Origin: Nectonema munidae
Taxonomy: Eukaryota > Nematomorpha > Nectonematoida > Nectonematidae
NCBI GenBank assembly: GCA_030549495.1
Contig: JAUIRK010001052.1
Location: 62,001 to 126,000 of the forward strand
Direction: 5' to 3'
DNA: 64,000 nucleotides
Part shown: positions 48,901 through 54,777 of the stretch, one piece after another
Layout of the letters: the number at the start of each line of letters is the position of its first letter
How positions within the stretch are numbered: the first letter of the stretch is position 1
The notes under the pieces: generated by a model
What the model was told of the DNA's origin: nothing
Databases searched by the model: none
The model's input: the letters and a program-made list of their open reading frames with translations, nothing else
Translations under genes and position numbers: made by a program

Positions 48901-51299
48901 TTATTTTTTGATTGTACCACAGAATACTTTATATCTACGTGTAAATCCATTATTAAAGATTTTTGCGTCAAATTTCAGTCGATGGACATATTTTTACACT
49001 TAAATACCAATTATTTTTATTAAAGGTGCAAAAAGAGATAAAGATGGCTATTTCTGGATTTCTGGTAGAATAGACGATAAAATGAATGTTTCTGGTCATT
49101 TATTGAGTACGGCTTCAATCGAATCACTTTTGGTATCGCACAAGTGCGTAACTGAAGCTGCTGTAGTTCCAATAGCACACAAAATAAAAGGCTCAGCTAT
49201 ATATGCATTCGTCACTCTCAAAGAAGTATATTGAATCAATTGATGTATCTCATTTATCACGTTCCTATTCTTCATATGTTATTTTTATATCTATCTTGAA
49301 AAAAGATTTTTAATTTTCTCTCCCCTTTCCATCGTGAATTTTTAGGCCGCGTTTTTTTTCTTCCTATAAATTATTATCGTATATATATCTTTAAGAGGAG
49401 AATATTTTGATTTTTTCAAATGTTAAATTCATCTAAAAAATTTTATGAGCAGAAGCTATGAAACTGCTATAAAAAATTTCCATAGTCTATTTCCCCTATT
49501 ATTTTTGTTGAATAAGATATCTTCCTTGCAACAGTAAGGCGATATCAATTCATAATGACATATGGATACTAACGGTTTTATTTATATAACTTCAACACTT
49601 TACATCTACCATAATAAAAATGTTATGCTTTATAGTCATTGGAAACCGGAATTAGAACTGTATTTAGATACCTTGATACCCGTTTTTTGAAATATGCCTG
49701 TATGATAATACTTGTATAAAAAAGGCTTAATTGTTAGGATTTTCGAGTGAACCTAGAAAGAATTATGTTTTAACGCAAAATTTATTTCTTCGTTTATAAT
49801 GTTATGATCATAATGCGAAAAATAATTTCCTTTTCTTCCAAAAATGTTCCGCAAAGAAATTTGAAGAAAATAATAATAAAATCTTATCGGTTAATTAAGT
49901 TATCTGATTATGGAGAAATATAAAAAAGATAAATAAAAATTGTATGTCTCCATTCCAACAAATAGCAGGAAAGTAGTATTTACAAATTTCCATTTTCAGT
50001 AGATAAGTTGAATAGAGGCAGAGTTTTTGTAATTTTTATGTATCATTTATAAACTTAGTCATATGGCATCTTATTTCTATGCGCCAGTTTCCAAGTTTGT
50101 TTTATCAAATAATAATCTGTAAATCAAAAAATGTACCTCTTCAAAATACATAGCCTTAACTTGTCAATAATCATCAATTCATAATAATTCCAAAAATGCG
50201 TTTCTTAATTTTATATCAGCTCTTCAAATTATATAGCATTATAACTCGTTTTCACGTGCACAATGTCATAACTTATGTGTGTTCTATATGTAGATAACGT
50301 GGGGCTGAGTTGTATTCATGGATAAGAAGTAAAGATAAACAAATTTACAAACACTAAGAATTTTATTCAAGTTATATAATTTTGAAATTTTCGATTAGTC
50401 TGGTCATCTTTAGATCACGCTGATGCGATACAATTAGAGATGTATCGGATATCTCTTAACATTCGCATCCGCGGATCATTTAAATGTCAACATCCGCAAT
50501 TTTCAAACATTTTTCTTTTTTCCCTATACGGAAAAGCTTTTTTGGATTTTTACTTTATCCCGACTTTTTATGATAAGTGCGTCTTTATGATAACAGTATG
50601 CTCTTGAACATTATTAAAATATGCTGAATGTTGTCAGCGTAAAAACACAGTGCACAGCTTCAATTCTCTTTTCTAGTTGTGTATATACTGTATTATCATT
50701 TAATTACCCTTAGTTTCTCTCGTATTCATGAATAATAATCCCGTAATGAATTACGATGTAGATGATAATGCTGAAATACAATTATTTATTTTATGATAAA
50801 ATGTTTATGAAAATAAAAAAGATATATTTAAATGTACAAAATTATATATAACAGAACCGAGAATAACAAAAATATTTTGTTTTTCTTTTTTAAAATCAAA
50901 GTATATGCTTGCTTTTTTGACATCTCTGTTAAATTTGTTTGGTCCTAAATGGGTTGAGCAGAAAATAACAATGACTAATTTAACACATTTGATTTCTTTA
51001 GGGAGAAGTATTTAGCGAAGTCATAGAAAAGGAGTTGAAATCCATAGGTTTTTCTTTTAATATTCTATCTACTTTTTTCATAAAGAAGATTTTTAGTGAA
51101 TGAAAATTTGGGTCATTTCGCAAGGCCCGAACTCATTCAATGTGCCTCATTTTTACCAAAGACAAGATCTGGAAAGATTCTGAGACGCATTTTACGTAAA
51201 ATAGCCAACGACGAAACTGACTACGGAGATATCAGTTCCATGTCAGATACATCAATTATTTCAGACTTGATCAAAAATCGCATTTCTCATTCCTTTTAA
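12645..51299 (+). CDS. ACSS2: Acetyl-CoA synthetase (ACSS2 type), 16 coding exons
   Basis: Activates acetate with ATP to acetyl-AMP and then to acetyl-CoA, in cytosol and nucleus. Sixteen exons (listed separately) join in frame with GT-AG boundaries to 1956 nt, 651 residues. Domains: N-terminal synthetase region (about 20-95), P-loop [11 protein letters not shown] (265-275), D-T-Y-W-Q-T-E-T (413-420), Y-Y-F-T-G-D-G (497-503), hinge [12 protein letters not shown] (516-527), and P-K-T-R-S-G-K with the catalytic, acetylatable lysine at 611. The hinge followed by L-L-S-T-A is the ACSS2 rather than the mitochondrial ACSS1 version, and no transit peptide is evident. Human ACSS2 has 701 residues; the difference is a shorter N-terminus and a shortened linker around residues 210-230. 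Unusual residues are F-S-G-Y-S for the usual FAGFS (161-165) and K-G-S for K-G-E (557-559). Coordinates were derived by homology without transcript data. Confidence 0.95.
13104..13204. mobile_element. piggyBac-type MITE (101 bp), diverged
   Basis: Flanked by TTAA on both sides (13100-13103 and 13205-13208). It starts CCTATTTTTGCCCA and ends TGGACATAAATGAG, a 14-bp inverted repeat with about four mismatches. Size and target site match the 106-bp MITE at 2445-2550, so both may belong to one family; this copy is more decayed. Confidence 0.55.
17444..17454. repeat. G11 homopolymer run
   Basis: Eleven G, about 130 bp outside the C-terminal end of the ZMYM1-like hAT remnant, so it may lie near that element's terminus. 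Confidence 0.7.
17593..18845 (-). pseudogene. ZMYM1-like hAT transposase remnant
   Basis: Minus-strand frames give parts of a hAT transposase of the ZMYM1 / TTF-zinc-finger type in order. At 18845-18630 is the TTF-type finger region (V-F-C-F-Y-C-A, then F-F-R-L-A). At 18464-18195 is the DUF4371-like catalytic part ([22 protein letters not shown]). At 18253-17990 is R-C-A-S-H-V-T-N-L with [17 protein letters not shown]. At 17895-17593 is the hAT dimerisation domain ([26 protein letters not shown]). Intact members are about 700-800 residues; here the segments are in different frames and the region between the catalytic and C-terminal parts is largely missing, so the copy is dead. It lies antisense within ACSS2 intron 1. 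Confidence 0.85.
19502..19783. repeat. Low-complexity hairpin region with G/C block and T-run/A-run palindrome
   Basis: Begins with G9 and several C6 blocks (19502-19538). Next come A-rich runs, an inverted CCTCC (19655 area) / GGAGG (19687-19691) pair, and then a nearly uninterrupted T stretch (19694-19740) followed by an A stretch (19752-19783). The T and A stretches can fold into a long hairpin. Composition differs sharply from surrounding intron sequence. It may be an expanded repeat or a poorly assembled junction. Confidence 0.7.
20324..20418 (+). CDS. ACSS2: ACSS2 exon 2 (residues 94-126)
   Basis: Acceptor ttacaaag, donor gttata; starts phase 2 and ends phase 1. Encodes [30 protein letters not shown], which aligns without gaps to the GNEPGETTQITYHQLL and FSNVLRKQG blocks of human ACSS2. 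Confidence 0.93.
20419..23654 (+). other. ACSS2 intron 2 (3.2 kb)
   Basis: Mostly AT-rich sequence in which I recognise nothing. Its last 600 bp holds a ~150-bp tandem repeat (23040-23470) ending about 185 bp before exon 3. Confidence 0.8.
23040..23470. repeat. Diverged tandem repeat, three units of about 150 bp
   Basis: Three successive blocks share, in order, TCAAATTT, a T-rich segment with ATACAAA or ATCAA, GATGCTGATTT, a CTCAATTTT-like stretch, GCAATTAGG and GAAAGTGTCAATCAA. The CATGCTG-type core recurs at 23092, 23243 and 23392, giving spacings of 151 and 149 bp. Units differ from each other by roughly a quarter of positions, so the array is old. No coding function is evident. Confidence 0.7.
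23655..23758 (+). CDS. ACSS2: ACSS2 exon 3 (residues 126-160)
   Basis: Acceptor ctacttttag, phase 1 start. Encodes [12 protein letters not shown] and [20 protein letters not shown] end it at donor gtattc (23759), because I-H-S-V-I joined to F-S-G-Y-S of exon 4 gives the family spacing HSVVFAGFS; the alternative donor at 23765 would add two residues. Confidence 0.92.
23825..23915 (-). mobile_element. tRNA-derived SINE head, family B
   Basis: On the minus strand an A-box-like GTGGCCTAGTGATGGGAG (about 23891-23908) is followed after the usual spacing by a B box GGGTTCGATTCC (23849-23860). The region does not fold into a cloverleaf with matched acceptor arms, so it is a SINE rather than a tRNA gene. 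A diverged relative lies at 54716-54776. Confidence 0.6.
24083..24309. mobile_element. hAT-like MITE, family with CAGTGACGGATCC terminus
   Basis: Right end reads GGATCCGTCACTG (to 24309). Internal sequence 24180-24270 is the reverse complement of 5440-5540 in the MITE at 5395-5676, so the two are opposite-orientation copies of one family. The left end, near GGCCCCCTTATGAAAAATGG, lacks the terminal motif. Confidence 0.6.
26220..26990. repeat. Pair of degenerate short-period repeat blocks in opposite orientation
   Basis: From 26690 to 26990 variants of GATTGCGACAAATTTT recur every 20-40 bp. From 26220 to 26510 the complementary pattern occurs (AATTTGTCTC, TTTTGCCAAATTTTCTG and similar). Together they look like a decayed minisatellite or the inner arms of an old inverted-repeat element. 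Boundaries are approximate. Confidence 0.4.
27119..27191 (+). CDS. ACSS2: ACSS2 exon 4 (residues 161-185)
   Basis: Acceptor tttttatttag, donor gtgagg; phase 0 to phase 1. Encodes [24 protein letters not shown]. The corresponding vertebrate block is FAGFSSESLCERILD; the second and fourth residues differ (A to S, F to Y), both mild changes. Confidence 0.93.
28712..28752 (+). mobile_element. Single end of a hAT-like MITE
   Basis: CAGTGGCGATTCTAGATTTTC followed by GAGGGGGCC resembles the terminus of the CAGTGGCGGATCC MITE group. I could not find the partner end, so the extent is unknown. Confidence 0.4.
30455..30540 (+). mobile_element. tRNA-derived SINE head, family A
   Basis: GTGTGAGTAAGGTTGG (A-box region, 30465-30480) is followed by GAGTTTCGATA and a B box GGGTTCGATGCC (30513-30524). 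It closely matches the reverse complement of 46863-46925, a second copy in the opposite orientation in intron 13. Confidence 0.65.
31487..32338 (-). pseudogene. piggyBac transposase remnant 2, with cysteine-rich C-terminus
   Basis: Minus-strand frames give, in order, N-L-I-R-Y-A-L-N and G-R-N-I-T-L-D-N-F (32338-32141), then [23 protein letters not shown] (32159-31947). Next is [13 protein letters not shown] with R-R-W-like [15 protein letters not shown] (about 31930-31790), and last a cysteine-rich tail ending C-N-Y-C-D-K-stop at 31489-31487. This is the classical insect piggyBac layout, including the zinc-binding C-terminal domain. It is a different lineage from remnant 1. The N-terminal half is not readable and frames shift at least twice, so it is dead. 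Confidence 0.85.
32560..33480 (-). pseudogene. Fossil of an unclassified multicopy protein family
   Basis: Read on the minus strand, this stretch shows [10 protein letters not shown] near 33440, then I-A-P-V-P-H near 33250, then short matches near 32730 to a histidine-rich L-H-V-H-L-D-N-F block followed by an E-E-E-R-F-H block. From memory, this order of motifs (FCYICG, SIAPVPH, HFLHSHLD, GERFHQDI) belongs to a protein family present in many copies in aphid, cnidarian and crustacean genomes and presumably carried by a mobile element. I do not know the element class. The copy is old and broken in many places. It lies directly beside piggyBac remnant 2, in the same orientation. Confidence 0.45.
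34200..34615. mobile_element. hAT (Charlie-like) MITE
   Basis: Left end CAGTGATTCTTAGCCTAGGG followed by GTCCACGACCCC is a typical hAT terminus. Toward the right, GGGGGTCTATGGCTTTCATCA and GGGCTTCATGACTG correspond to the conserved right arm of such elements, with the last 20 bp worn. It ends about 100 bp before exon 5. Confidence 0.6.
34720..34795 (+). CDS. ACSS2: ACSS2 exon 5 (residues 185-210)
   Basis: Acceptor taattttaag, donor gtaagg; phase 1 to phase 2. Encodes [20 protein letters not shown], aligning with DAFYRGEKLVNLKELADEAL of human ACSS2. Confidence 0.93.
34796..37171 (+). other. ACSS2 intron 5 (2.4 kb)
   Basis: Contains an RTE-type LINE endonuclease fragment (35591-36404). Between 36420 and 37000 is more base-balanced sequence, including a worn B-box-like GGTTTGAATTC on the minus strand near 36850; I do not assign it. 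Confidence 0.75.
35591..36404 (+). pseudogene. RTE-type LINE endonuclease fragment (CFDP2-like)
   Basis: Plus-strand frames encode most of an exonuclease-endonuclease-phosphatase domain of the RTE/BovB kind, often annotated as craniofacial development protein 2-like. Motifs in order: A-G-T-L-N-V (35599), [45 protein letters not shown], and Q-H-R-R-I-V-S-D. The reading frame changes near 35835 and 36055, and stops occur near 35625-35640. The catalytic E of the QExK motif is replaced by G. No reverse transcriptase follows, although this LINE class normally loses its 5' end and keeps its 3' end. Dead copy. Confidence 0.85.
37172..37226 (+). CDS. ACSS2: ACSS2 exon 6 (residues 210-228)
   Basis: Short exon between acceptor tactaacagag and donor gtaagg. 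Taking the AG at 37170-37171 rather than the earlier AG keeps the frame open, giving [25 protein letters not shown] matches CCIVVKH of the human protein. This variable linker is about 20 residues shorter than in human ACSS2. It is the least conserved exon, so its call is the weakest of the set. Confidence 0.82.
37227..40843 (+). other. ACSS2 intron 6 (3.6 kb)
   Basis: Contains a GC-rich 45-codon open frame (38326-38463) that stands out against its surroundings. The region 37320-37450 is A-rich and T-poor over about 130 bp. No transposon was recognised. Confidence 0.7.
38326..38463 (+). other. GC-rich 45-codon open reading frame of unknown nature
   Basis: ATG at 38326 to TAA at 38461-38463 gives 45 residues without lysine- or phenylalanine-rich bias: it begins [15 protein letters not shown] and ends P-Y-P-C-S-K-C. 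The block is near half G+C by eye, whereas the flanks are well below a third. The minus strand is also open over about 50 codons in this interval, so coding direction is uncertain. I recognise neither translation. It could be a small nested gene, an exon of an unrelated transcript, a processed-gene scrap or part of a repeat. Confidence 0.3.
40844..40959 (+). CDS. ACSS2: ACSS2 exon 7 (residues 229-267)
   Basis: Acceptor tttgtttag, donor gtagta; phase 0 to phase 2. Encodes [14 protein letters not shown] and [13 protein letters not shown], ending inside the serine codon that opens the SGSTG P-loop. Confidence 0.93.
41553..43430 (+). mobile_element. SCAND3/ZBED5-like hAT element, copy 1
   Basis: Left end CAGAGGCGCACATCC at 41553. 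Coding remnants on plus: a BED-finger region ([10 protein letters not shown], about 42460-42500), [16 protein letters not shown] (42570-42620), and the hAT dimerisation domain C-E-Q-A-F-S-I-L-L ending at TGA 43408-43410. The catalytic middle is deleted between about 42790 and 43200. Copy 2 (52030-52891, minus) shares the left terminus and the 42490-42780 block; a 90-bp stretch there differs at only about six positions. The right end could not be fixed. Confidence 0.8.
41818..42292. mobile_element. hAT MITE (475 bp) inserted in hAT copy 1
   Basis: Ends CAGTGATGGCGAACCT and AGGTTCCCCACCACTG form a 16-bp inverted repeat with three mismatches, and a GCGTGCC block lies inside each end. The 8-bp flanks, TCCTAGGG (41810-41817) and CCCTATGG (42293-42300), agree at six of eight positions, as expected for a worn hAT target duplication. 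Copy 2 of the host element lacks it. Confidence 0.75.
44255..44447 (+). CDS. ACSS2: ACSS2 exon 8 (residues 267-331)
   Basis: Acceptor attatttag, donor gtaaat. Encodes the ATP-binding loop [12 protein letters not shown] and [15 protein letters not shown], the most conserved part of the adenylation domain. Followed by a 53-bp intron. Confidence 0.96.
44501..44634 (+). CDS. ACSS2: ACSS2 exon 9 (residues 332-376)
   Basis: Acceptor ttgcattttag, phase 0 start. Encodes F-E-G-I-P-T-Y-P and [17 protein letters not shown] end it at donor gtgaag (44635), which restores the 17-residue spacing to exon 10 seen in human ACSS2. Followed by a 63-bp intron. Confidence 0.94.
44698..44830 (+). CDS. ACSS2: ACSS2 exon 10 (residues 376-420)
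   Basis: Acceptor gattcttag, donor gttttt. Encodes [18 protein letters not shown] and [12 protein letters not shown], the acyl-adenylate contact motif. Followed by a 46-bp intron, the shortest of the gene. Confidence 0.96.
44877..44933 (+). CDS. ACSS2: ACSS2 exon 11 (residues 421-439)
   Basis: Acceptor tgtatttttag, donor gtaagt. Encodes [11 protein letters not shown] and K-P-G-S-A, completing the QTETGGH motif. Phase 0 at both ends. Followed by a 49-bp intron. Confidence 0.95.
44983..45063 (+). CDS. ACSS2: ACSS2 exon 12 (residues 440-466)
   Basis: Acceptor ctatttgcag, donor gtaact. Encodes [16 protein letters not shown] and E-G-E-G-E-G-F-L. Phase 0 at both ends. Confidence 0.95.
45064..46290 (+). 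other. ACSS2 intron 12 (1.2 kb)
   Basis: AT-rich. Nothing recognised with confidence. Confidence 0.6.
46291..46399 (+). CDS. ACSS2: ACSS2 exon 13 (residues 467-503)
   Basis: Acceptor tttgtttcag, donor gtattt. Encodes [16 protein letters not shown] and F-P-G-Y-Y-F-T-G-D, where the TGD aspartate contacts the ribose of ATP in this family. Confidence 0.95.
46763..46945 (-). mobile_element. tRNA-derived SINE, family A
   Basis: On the minus strand: GAGTCCTCCGTGATACACTG, then A box ACTGAGTAAGGATGGTCAGC (about 46905-46924), then GGGTTTCGATAACTC, then B box GGGTTCGATCCC (46863-46874), then a body rich in CATAG and CCTTTACC. It matches the head at 30455-30540 at most positions. Confidence 0.65.
47468..47978. 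mobile_element. pogo/Tigger-like MITE, outer element of a nest
   Basis: Left end CAATCAAACCTGTATTGAGA preceded by TA. Right end, reverse-complemented, GAAGTCAAATCTGTCTTAAC. The CAgTCAAACCTGT start and GGTCGCTATAG interior are typical of Tc1/pogo-group MITEs. It was split by the element at 47632-47956; without that insertion it would be about 180 bp. Confidence 0.6.
47632..47956. mobile_element. hAT-like MITE with perfect 8-bp target duplication
   Basis: Flanked by identical octamers TCGTTAAG at 47624-47631 and 47957-47964. Ends TAGAGATGAATCAAATATC and, reverse-complemented, TGGGGATGTATCGGATGTC form a 19-bp inverted repeat. A TTCGCGGAT block occurs inside each end. A partial second copy starts at 50435. 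Confidence 0.8.
48331..48610. mobile_element. Probable hAT MITE rich in GGAGTCGGA-type motifs
   Basis: Left end CAGAGCTGGGAGAGTTGAAG; interior ATTCGGACTCCTAG and ACGACTCCGGCTTC; right end GGACTCTGACTCCCCAAC, whose reverse complement (GTTGGGGAGTCAGAGTCC) is a worn match to the left end. This composition is characteristic of a common invertebrate hAT MITE group. Confidence 0.45.
49026..49225 (+). CDS. ACSS2: ACSS2 exon 14 (residues 503-569)
   Basis: Acceptor ttattaaag, donor gtatat. Encodes [20 protein letters not shown], the hinge and C-terminal domain core, then [13 protein letters not shown]. The serine after KG replaces the glutamate found in most acetyl-CoA synthetases, and P-I replaces the usual G-H before it. 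Confidence 0.95.
50435..50640 (+). mobile_element. Partial copy of the hAT-like MITE found at 47632
   Basis: Starts TAGAGATGTATCGGATATC and shares GCGGATCATTTAA, TCAACATCCGCAATTTTC and ATGATAAGTGCGTCTTTATG with 47632-47830, in the same orientation. After about 205 bp similarity is lost; no right terminus is present. Confidence 0.65.
50939..50957. mobile_element. Possible solitary end of a piggyBac MITE
   Basis: TTGGTCCTAAATGGG followed by TTGA differs at two positions from the right end of the 2445-2550 MITE (TTGGTCTTAAATGGG, TTAA). The other end is not seen. Short match, so chance is possible. Confidence 0.3.
51002..51047 (+). CDS. ACSS2: ACSS2 exon 15 (residues 570-585)
   Basis: Acceptor gatttctttag, donor gttttt; 46 nt. 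Encodes [15 protein letters not shown]; with exon 16 the spacing from E-L-K to A-R-P-E equals that of human ACSS2. Followed by a 49-bp intron. Confidence 0.9.
51097..51299 (+). CDS. ACSS2: ACSS2 exon 16 (residues 585-651 and stop)
   Basis: Acceptor agatttttag. Encodes [14 protein letters not shown], then [18 protein letters not shown] with the catalytic lysine (611), and a tail with [10 protein letters not shown] that matches DLGDMSTVADP in human ACSS2. Stop TAA at 51297-51299. Confidence 0.96.
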
Positions 51300-51665
51300 C
51301 TCTTTCCAACCTATTTTCACATTCCGAGTAAATTTAAAATTATTTTTAATCCTTTCTTATCCTTTTCATGTTAAATTTATGTCGATGTATTTTTTTGTTT
51401 TTAGATCAGTCAATGTTGTTAAAAACTGATAAATTATATTATTATTATTTTTATCTGTTTATTTACTTGCTCCTTTGAAAATTTGTAATGTTCTTGATTA
51501 TATCACTGACCCAAAATTATAAACTTTTGCATTATGTTTTTAAAGTTTAAATTGCATTATATACTTTTTCTATTTATAAAATACATTTATATTATCACAG
51601 TCTATTAAAATACCGCGAGTGCTTGTTTTTCCTTATTATTATAACCTCCTTTTTGTAAATTTTAA

Positions 51666-51671
51666 AATAAA
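51666..51671 (+). terminator. Candidate ACSS2 polyadenylation signal
   Basis: AATAAA about 370 bp after the stop codon; a second AATAAA lies at 51741-51746. With such AT-rich sequence either may be the one used. Confidence 0.4.
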
Positions 51672-52029
51672 ATTCTTTTTCTGTGTTAGTTTTGTCAAAC
51701 ATTAGAATTAAGATCCTAAAAATGTATTTGTATTTTGAGTAATAAATAGAAAAAGCTTACTTGTAAAATAAACTGTTTGATGGACATATCTATGAATAAA
51801 ATTAATTAATTTATTCGCCAATGATATGAAGTTATAATTAAGACGCGAATCACACGAAAATATGTACCAACACACTTGCGTTCAGAGAATCTAAGGTGAA
51901 GGATTTTCAAAATTCACTTTAATACGGGTAAAATGATAAAATACTTTTAAAATGCTCTTAGTAACAAAATATTTTGCGAAAATTTATTGGACAAAATTTG
52001 ACGATAAATCATTCAAATTTAGCTAACGA

Positions 52030-52891
52030 CACATGCTATGTTCAAACTAAAGATTGCAACCAGGGAATGGATCATGTCAAAGGAGTTACCTTGGCTAATC
52101 GCTGTAGGCAACAAAGGTTTGACTAGAATATAATTATTGTACTTAAACGCAAGGCTGAGCTAAGTTTGCAGCATCCATCGTTTTATCAAGCTGAATTGCA
52201 AAAAAGTTGAAAACCGAATTCCGAATCAATAAAATCACCTCTGATATCCTGTCATCAAACATCTCTCTTATTAGCCTTCTAACGGTATCGTTTGACAGAA
52301 AGATATGATTCAACATTACAAGTTCAGAACTTCTTTGCACACTCAATATGATATTTTTCAGCTAGATAATATTAACTGTTCTTGTAATTGGAACTTTTTG
52401 ACGACAAATATTTTTTAAAACTTTATAGAAGGCTTTCAAACCACACTTAATATTTTGCAAAAACATTCGTATGTTATCAAACCTGGATTTGTGAAGTCTT
52501 TCAGCTTAACGTTTAAAATAGTTAATAGTTTTATTTACTGAACACGAGTACTTCATTTCTAAGTGTCTTTTAAACTTTCTGGGCCTTAGAAAAATGAATG
52601 CAAACACTACCATGGAACTGTTTTACGATACGCCAGAGCACCGTTTGAAAATCACTGATCTAGAAGAATTGATCTTTGTTTCCCAAGTAATCAAATTATA
52701 AACAAAGTAATTTCACTTGATAAAATTAGTGTAGTTATCCGTAGTTATGGTGGGATTCATAGCTTAAATTGCAAGTATTAGGTTTAGTAATAATGGAGGC
52801 GTGTTCATTGGACAAATATTCTTTTATAATTAATTTTTTAAAAAATTCGACCACCTCCCTCCTCTAAAAATTTTAAGGATATGCCCCTCTG
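52030..52891 (-). mobile_element. SCAND3/ZBED5-like hAT element, copy 2
   Basis: Outer end (reverse complement CAGAGGGGCATATCC) at 52891. Minus-strand coding remnants include the block equivalent to copy 1 ([10 protein letters not shown], about 52480-52510) and, at 52346-52143, S-N-D-T-V-R-R-L-I-R-E-M-F-D-D with F-A-I-Q-L-D-K-T-M-D-A-A-N-L-A-Q, the family's LSNDTVxRRI and ALQLDESTDVSNxAQ motifs with the catalytic region's first aspartate. The dimerisation domain is absent. Copies 1 and 2 are inverted, 9 kb apart, with exons 8-16 of ACSS2 between them. Confidence 0.8.
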
Positions 52892-53246
52892 TTCTATAAA
52901 ATAATCAAAAAAAATTATTTTGAATTATGTGTTAAAAGTGAACTCCAATCAAAAATCAAACTTAGACTTATTAAACTTTTTGATTTCATCAATTATAGTA
53001 TTAATTAATTTACTTTCAAAAGATAGAGATATTTGTATGGCATCAGTTTCATAGAGTTTCAATGATATTTAAAATTTCTCTCTTTCTACACTAATTTTAA
53101 TCCAAATTATTTTTTTTTAAAAGTATGAATTAAAGTTGGACTAGAGATTCATGCCCTAAAAGGAGTGGAGAAGCACTGCTTTAGAAATACTTATGTGAAT
53201 ACTAGATTCAATTTTTTTGTGATTAAGAAGGGTGGGTTAAAATTGT

Positions 53247-53660
53247 GACCGGACATTTGGCTTACAGACATTTGGCCAATTGATGGTTCATTTACAAGAA
53301 TGGATATTTCACCGAAAATGTACATACAATTTGAGAATTTTTGTATACACTAAGTTTGCAAACTTGTGCTCTATCAAATCTGCAGCCTAATTTTTTTTTT
53401 TTTTTATTATACTTAACTTCTATACACAAATTATGTGATGAATAATTTATCCACTCCAAGCTTATATTCACCTAATTACCTTATTATCACCTTGCCAAAT
53501 GTGTTATGATATGACATGACTGATTACAAATTTACAGCATGATTTTTATTCGTTCCTTTTTTGTACTAGAAGTTACATGACAAATGGTGGATTCGCCCAA
53601 ATGTCCGTTTGCTAATTTTATTTGGTCAAATGTCCATTCGTCCAAATGTTCTCCTATTCT
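53247..53660. mobile_element. MITE with repeated ACATTTGGC motifs, copy 1
   Basis: The left end has ACATTTGGCTTACAG and ACATTTGGCCAATTG, then GATATTTCACCGAAAATGTAC. The right end, in the opposite orientation, has GGATTCGCCCAAATGTCC, TTTGGTCAAATGTCC and CGTCCAAATGTTC. About 410 bp between worn inverted repeats. The same motifs occur at 60258-60400. The transposon superfamily is not clear to me. Confidence 0.55.
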
Positions 53661-54715
53661 GGTACAAACTAAAATACGAATCGCCTCTTATATTTCTTTG
53701 AAATAATAAAACTAAAACTTAACATTTTTCATTGGTTTTTGTTTACAAGAGTTTTGGTTGGATTTTGACTTGTCACCTGATTATATTTTTACTGATCTCT
53801 CAATTACTTATAATTTCTTCTAATTTTCTCTTACATTTCTGATCACTAGACCTATTTACAGTTTGGTTCAGGAGCAGTTAAACCCGTTCCTAGTGGTTCA
53901 GTTCGGTCATATCTGGTCCGTAGATATTCTAGTCCCTTCGGTCGAAACTCTAGAACTAGATGGTCTGGTACAGTTGTGGTCTGGATATTATGAGGACCAC
54001 ACTGACTCACACTAGACTTTGAACATGTCTCCTGATATGGTAATGTTTTATTTATTCATAACTTCCTAGCTAAAAATAATCATCATATCTGCTTCTCGCA
54101 AGCGTAAACTGTCCGCTACAAATTTAACAAATTCTTACTCACCATTTCTCATAATTTTCTTTCATCTTCTCCATTACTGACACTAGTGTAGCTTTTTTAA
54201 ATTCATGTCCATATTAATGTTGATGTTCAATATACCTTTTTTCTTGGGTAGCAAGAAAATCGCTTACTTCATTCAACCATGATTTTCATCTTCTCTTACC
54301 ATATCTTTTCAGAAGGACTTAAGGAGCGTTGTATAAAAATACCGAAACAGCCAAACAGTGCTTTTTGAATTATACTACTAACTTTCACTAAAAATAAGTT
54401 TGCCAGATCTTCCATTTTTTCGGGTTTATCCCGGTTTTAACGTCCCTTCTCAATGGAATCCCGAATGATTTGTAAGAATCCCCTTTTTTCATTTACTAAT
54501 CTTATATTTCAAAAAAATTTAGCTTCAAATTTGATTACCTATCTCAAAAACTCATCTTTTAACTTTAAAATATTTTTCATATTAATTATTTTTGTAACAA
54601 ATAAACACTTTTTTGACATGACTTTTTTCAGTACCATTTTGATAAAGTTTGTTTCAGTTGTTGCTTCTCATAAAAGGGGGTCTTGAATAGCTTGACAAAA
54701 GATAGGAATGGGCAA

Positions 54716-54776
54716 CTTCAGCAATCGAAACCAGACCAACTTGATAGAAACGTTACGGTCCTATCACTAGTCTATC
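54716..54776 (-). mobile_element. tRNA-derived SINE fragment, family B, cut by a hAT-like element
   Basis: On plus the sequence AATCGAAACCAGACC, then TCCTATCACTAG, parallels AATCGAACCCAGACC and TCCCATCACTAG of the SINE at 23825-23915. It stops exactly where the element at 54778 begins. Confidence 0.5.
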
Positions 54777-54777
54777 T

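Larger units (their letters stand above)
46400..49025 (+). other. ACSS2 intron 13 (2.6 kb)
   Basis: Contains SINE family A in minus orientation (46763-46945), a pogo/Tigger-like MITE (47468-47978) with a hAT-like MITE inside it (47632-47956), and a third MITE (48331-48610). Only the last 400 bp is unassigned. Confidence 0.8.
49226..51001 (+). other. ACSS2 intron 14 (1.8 kb)
   Basis: Contains a partial copy of the 8-bp-duplication hAT-like MITE (50435-50640) and, about 50 bp before exon 15, what looks like one end of the piggyBac MITE family. Sequence 50400-50418 (GTCATCTTTAGATCACGC) echoes 27440-27460. Confidence 0.7.
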
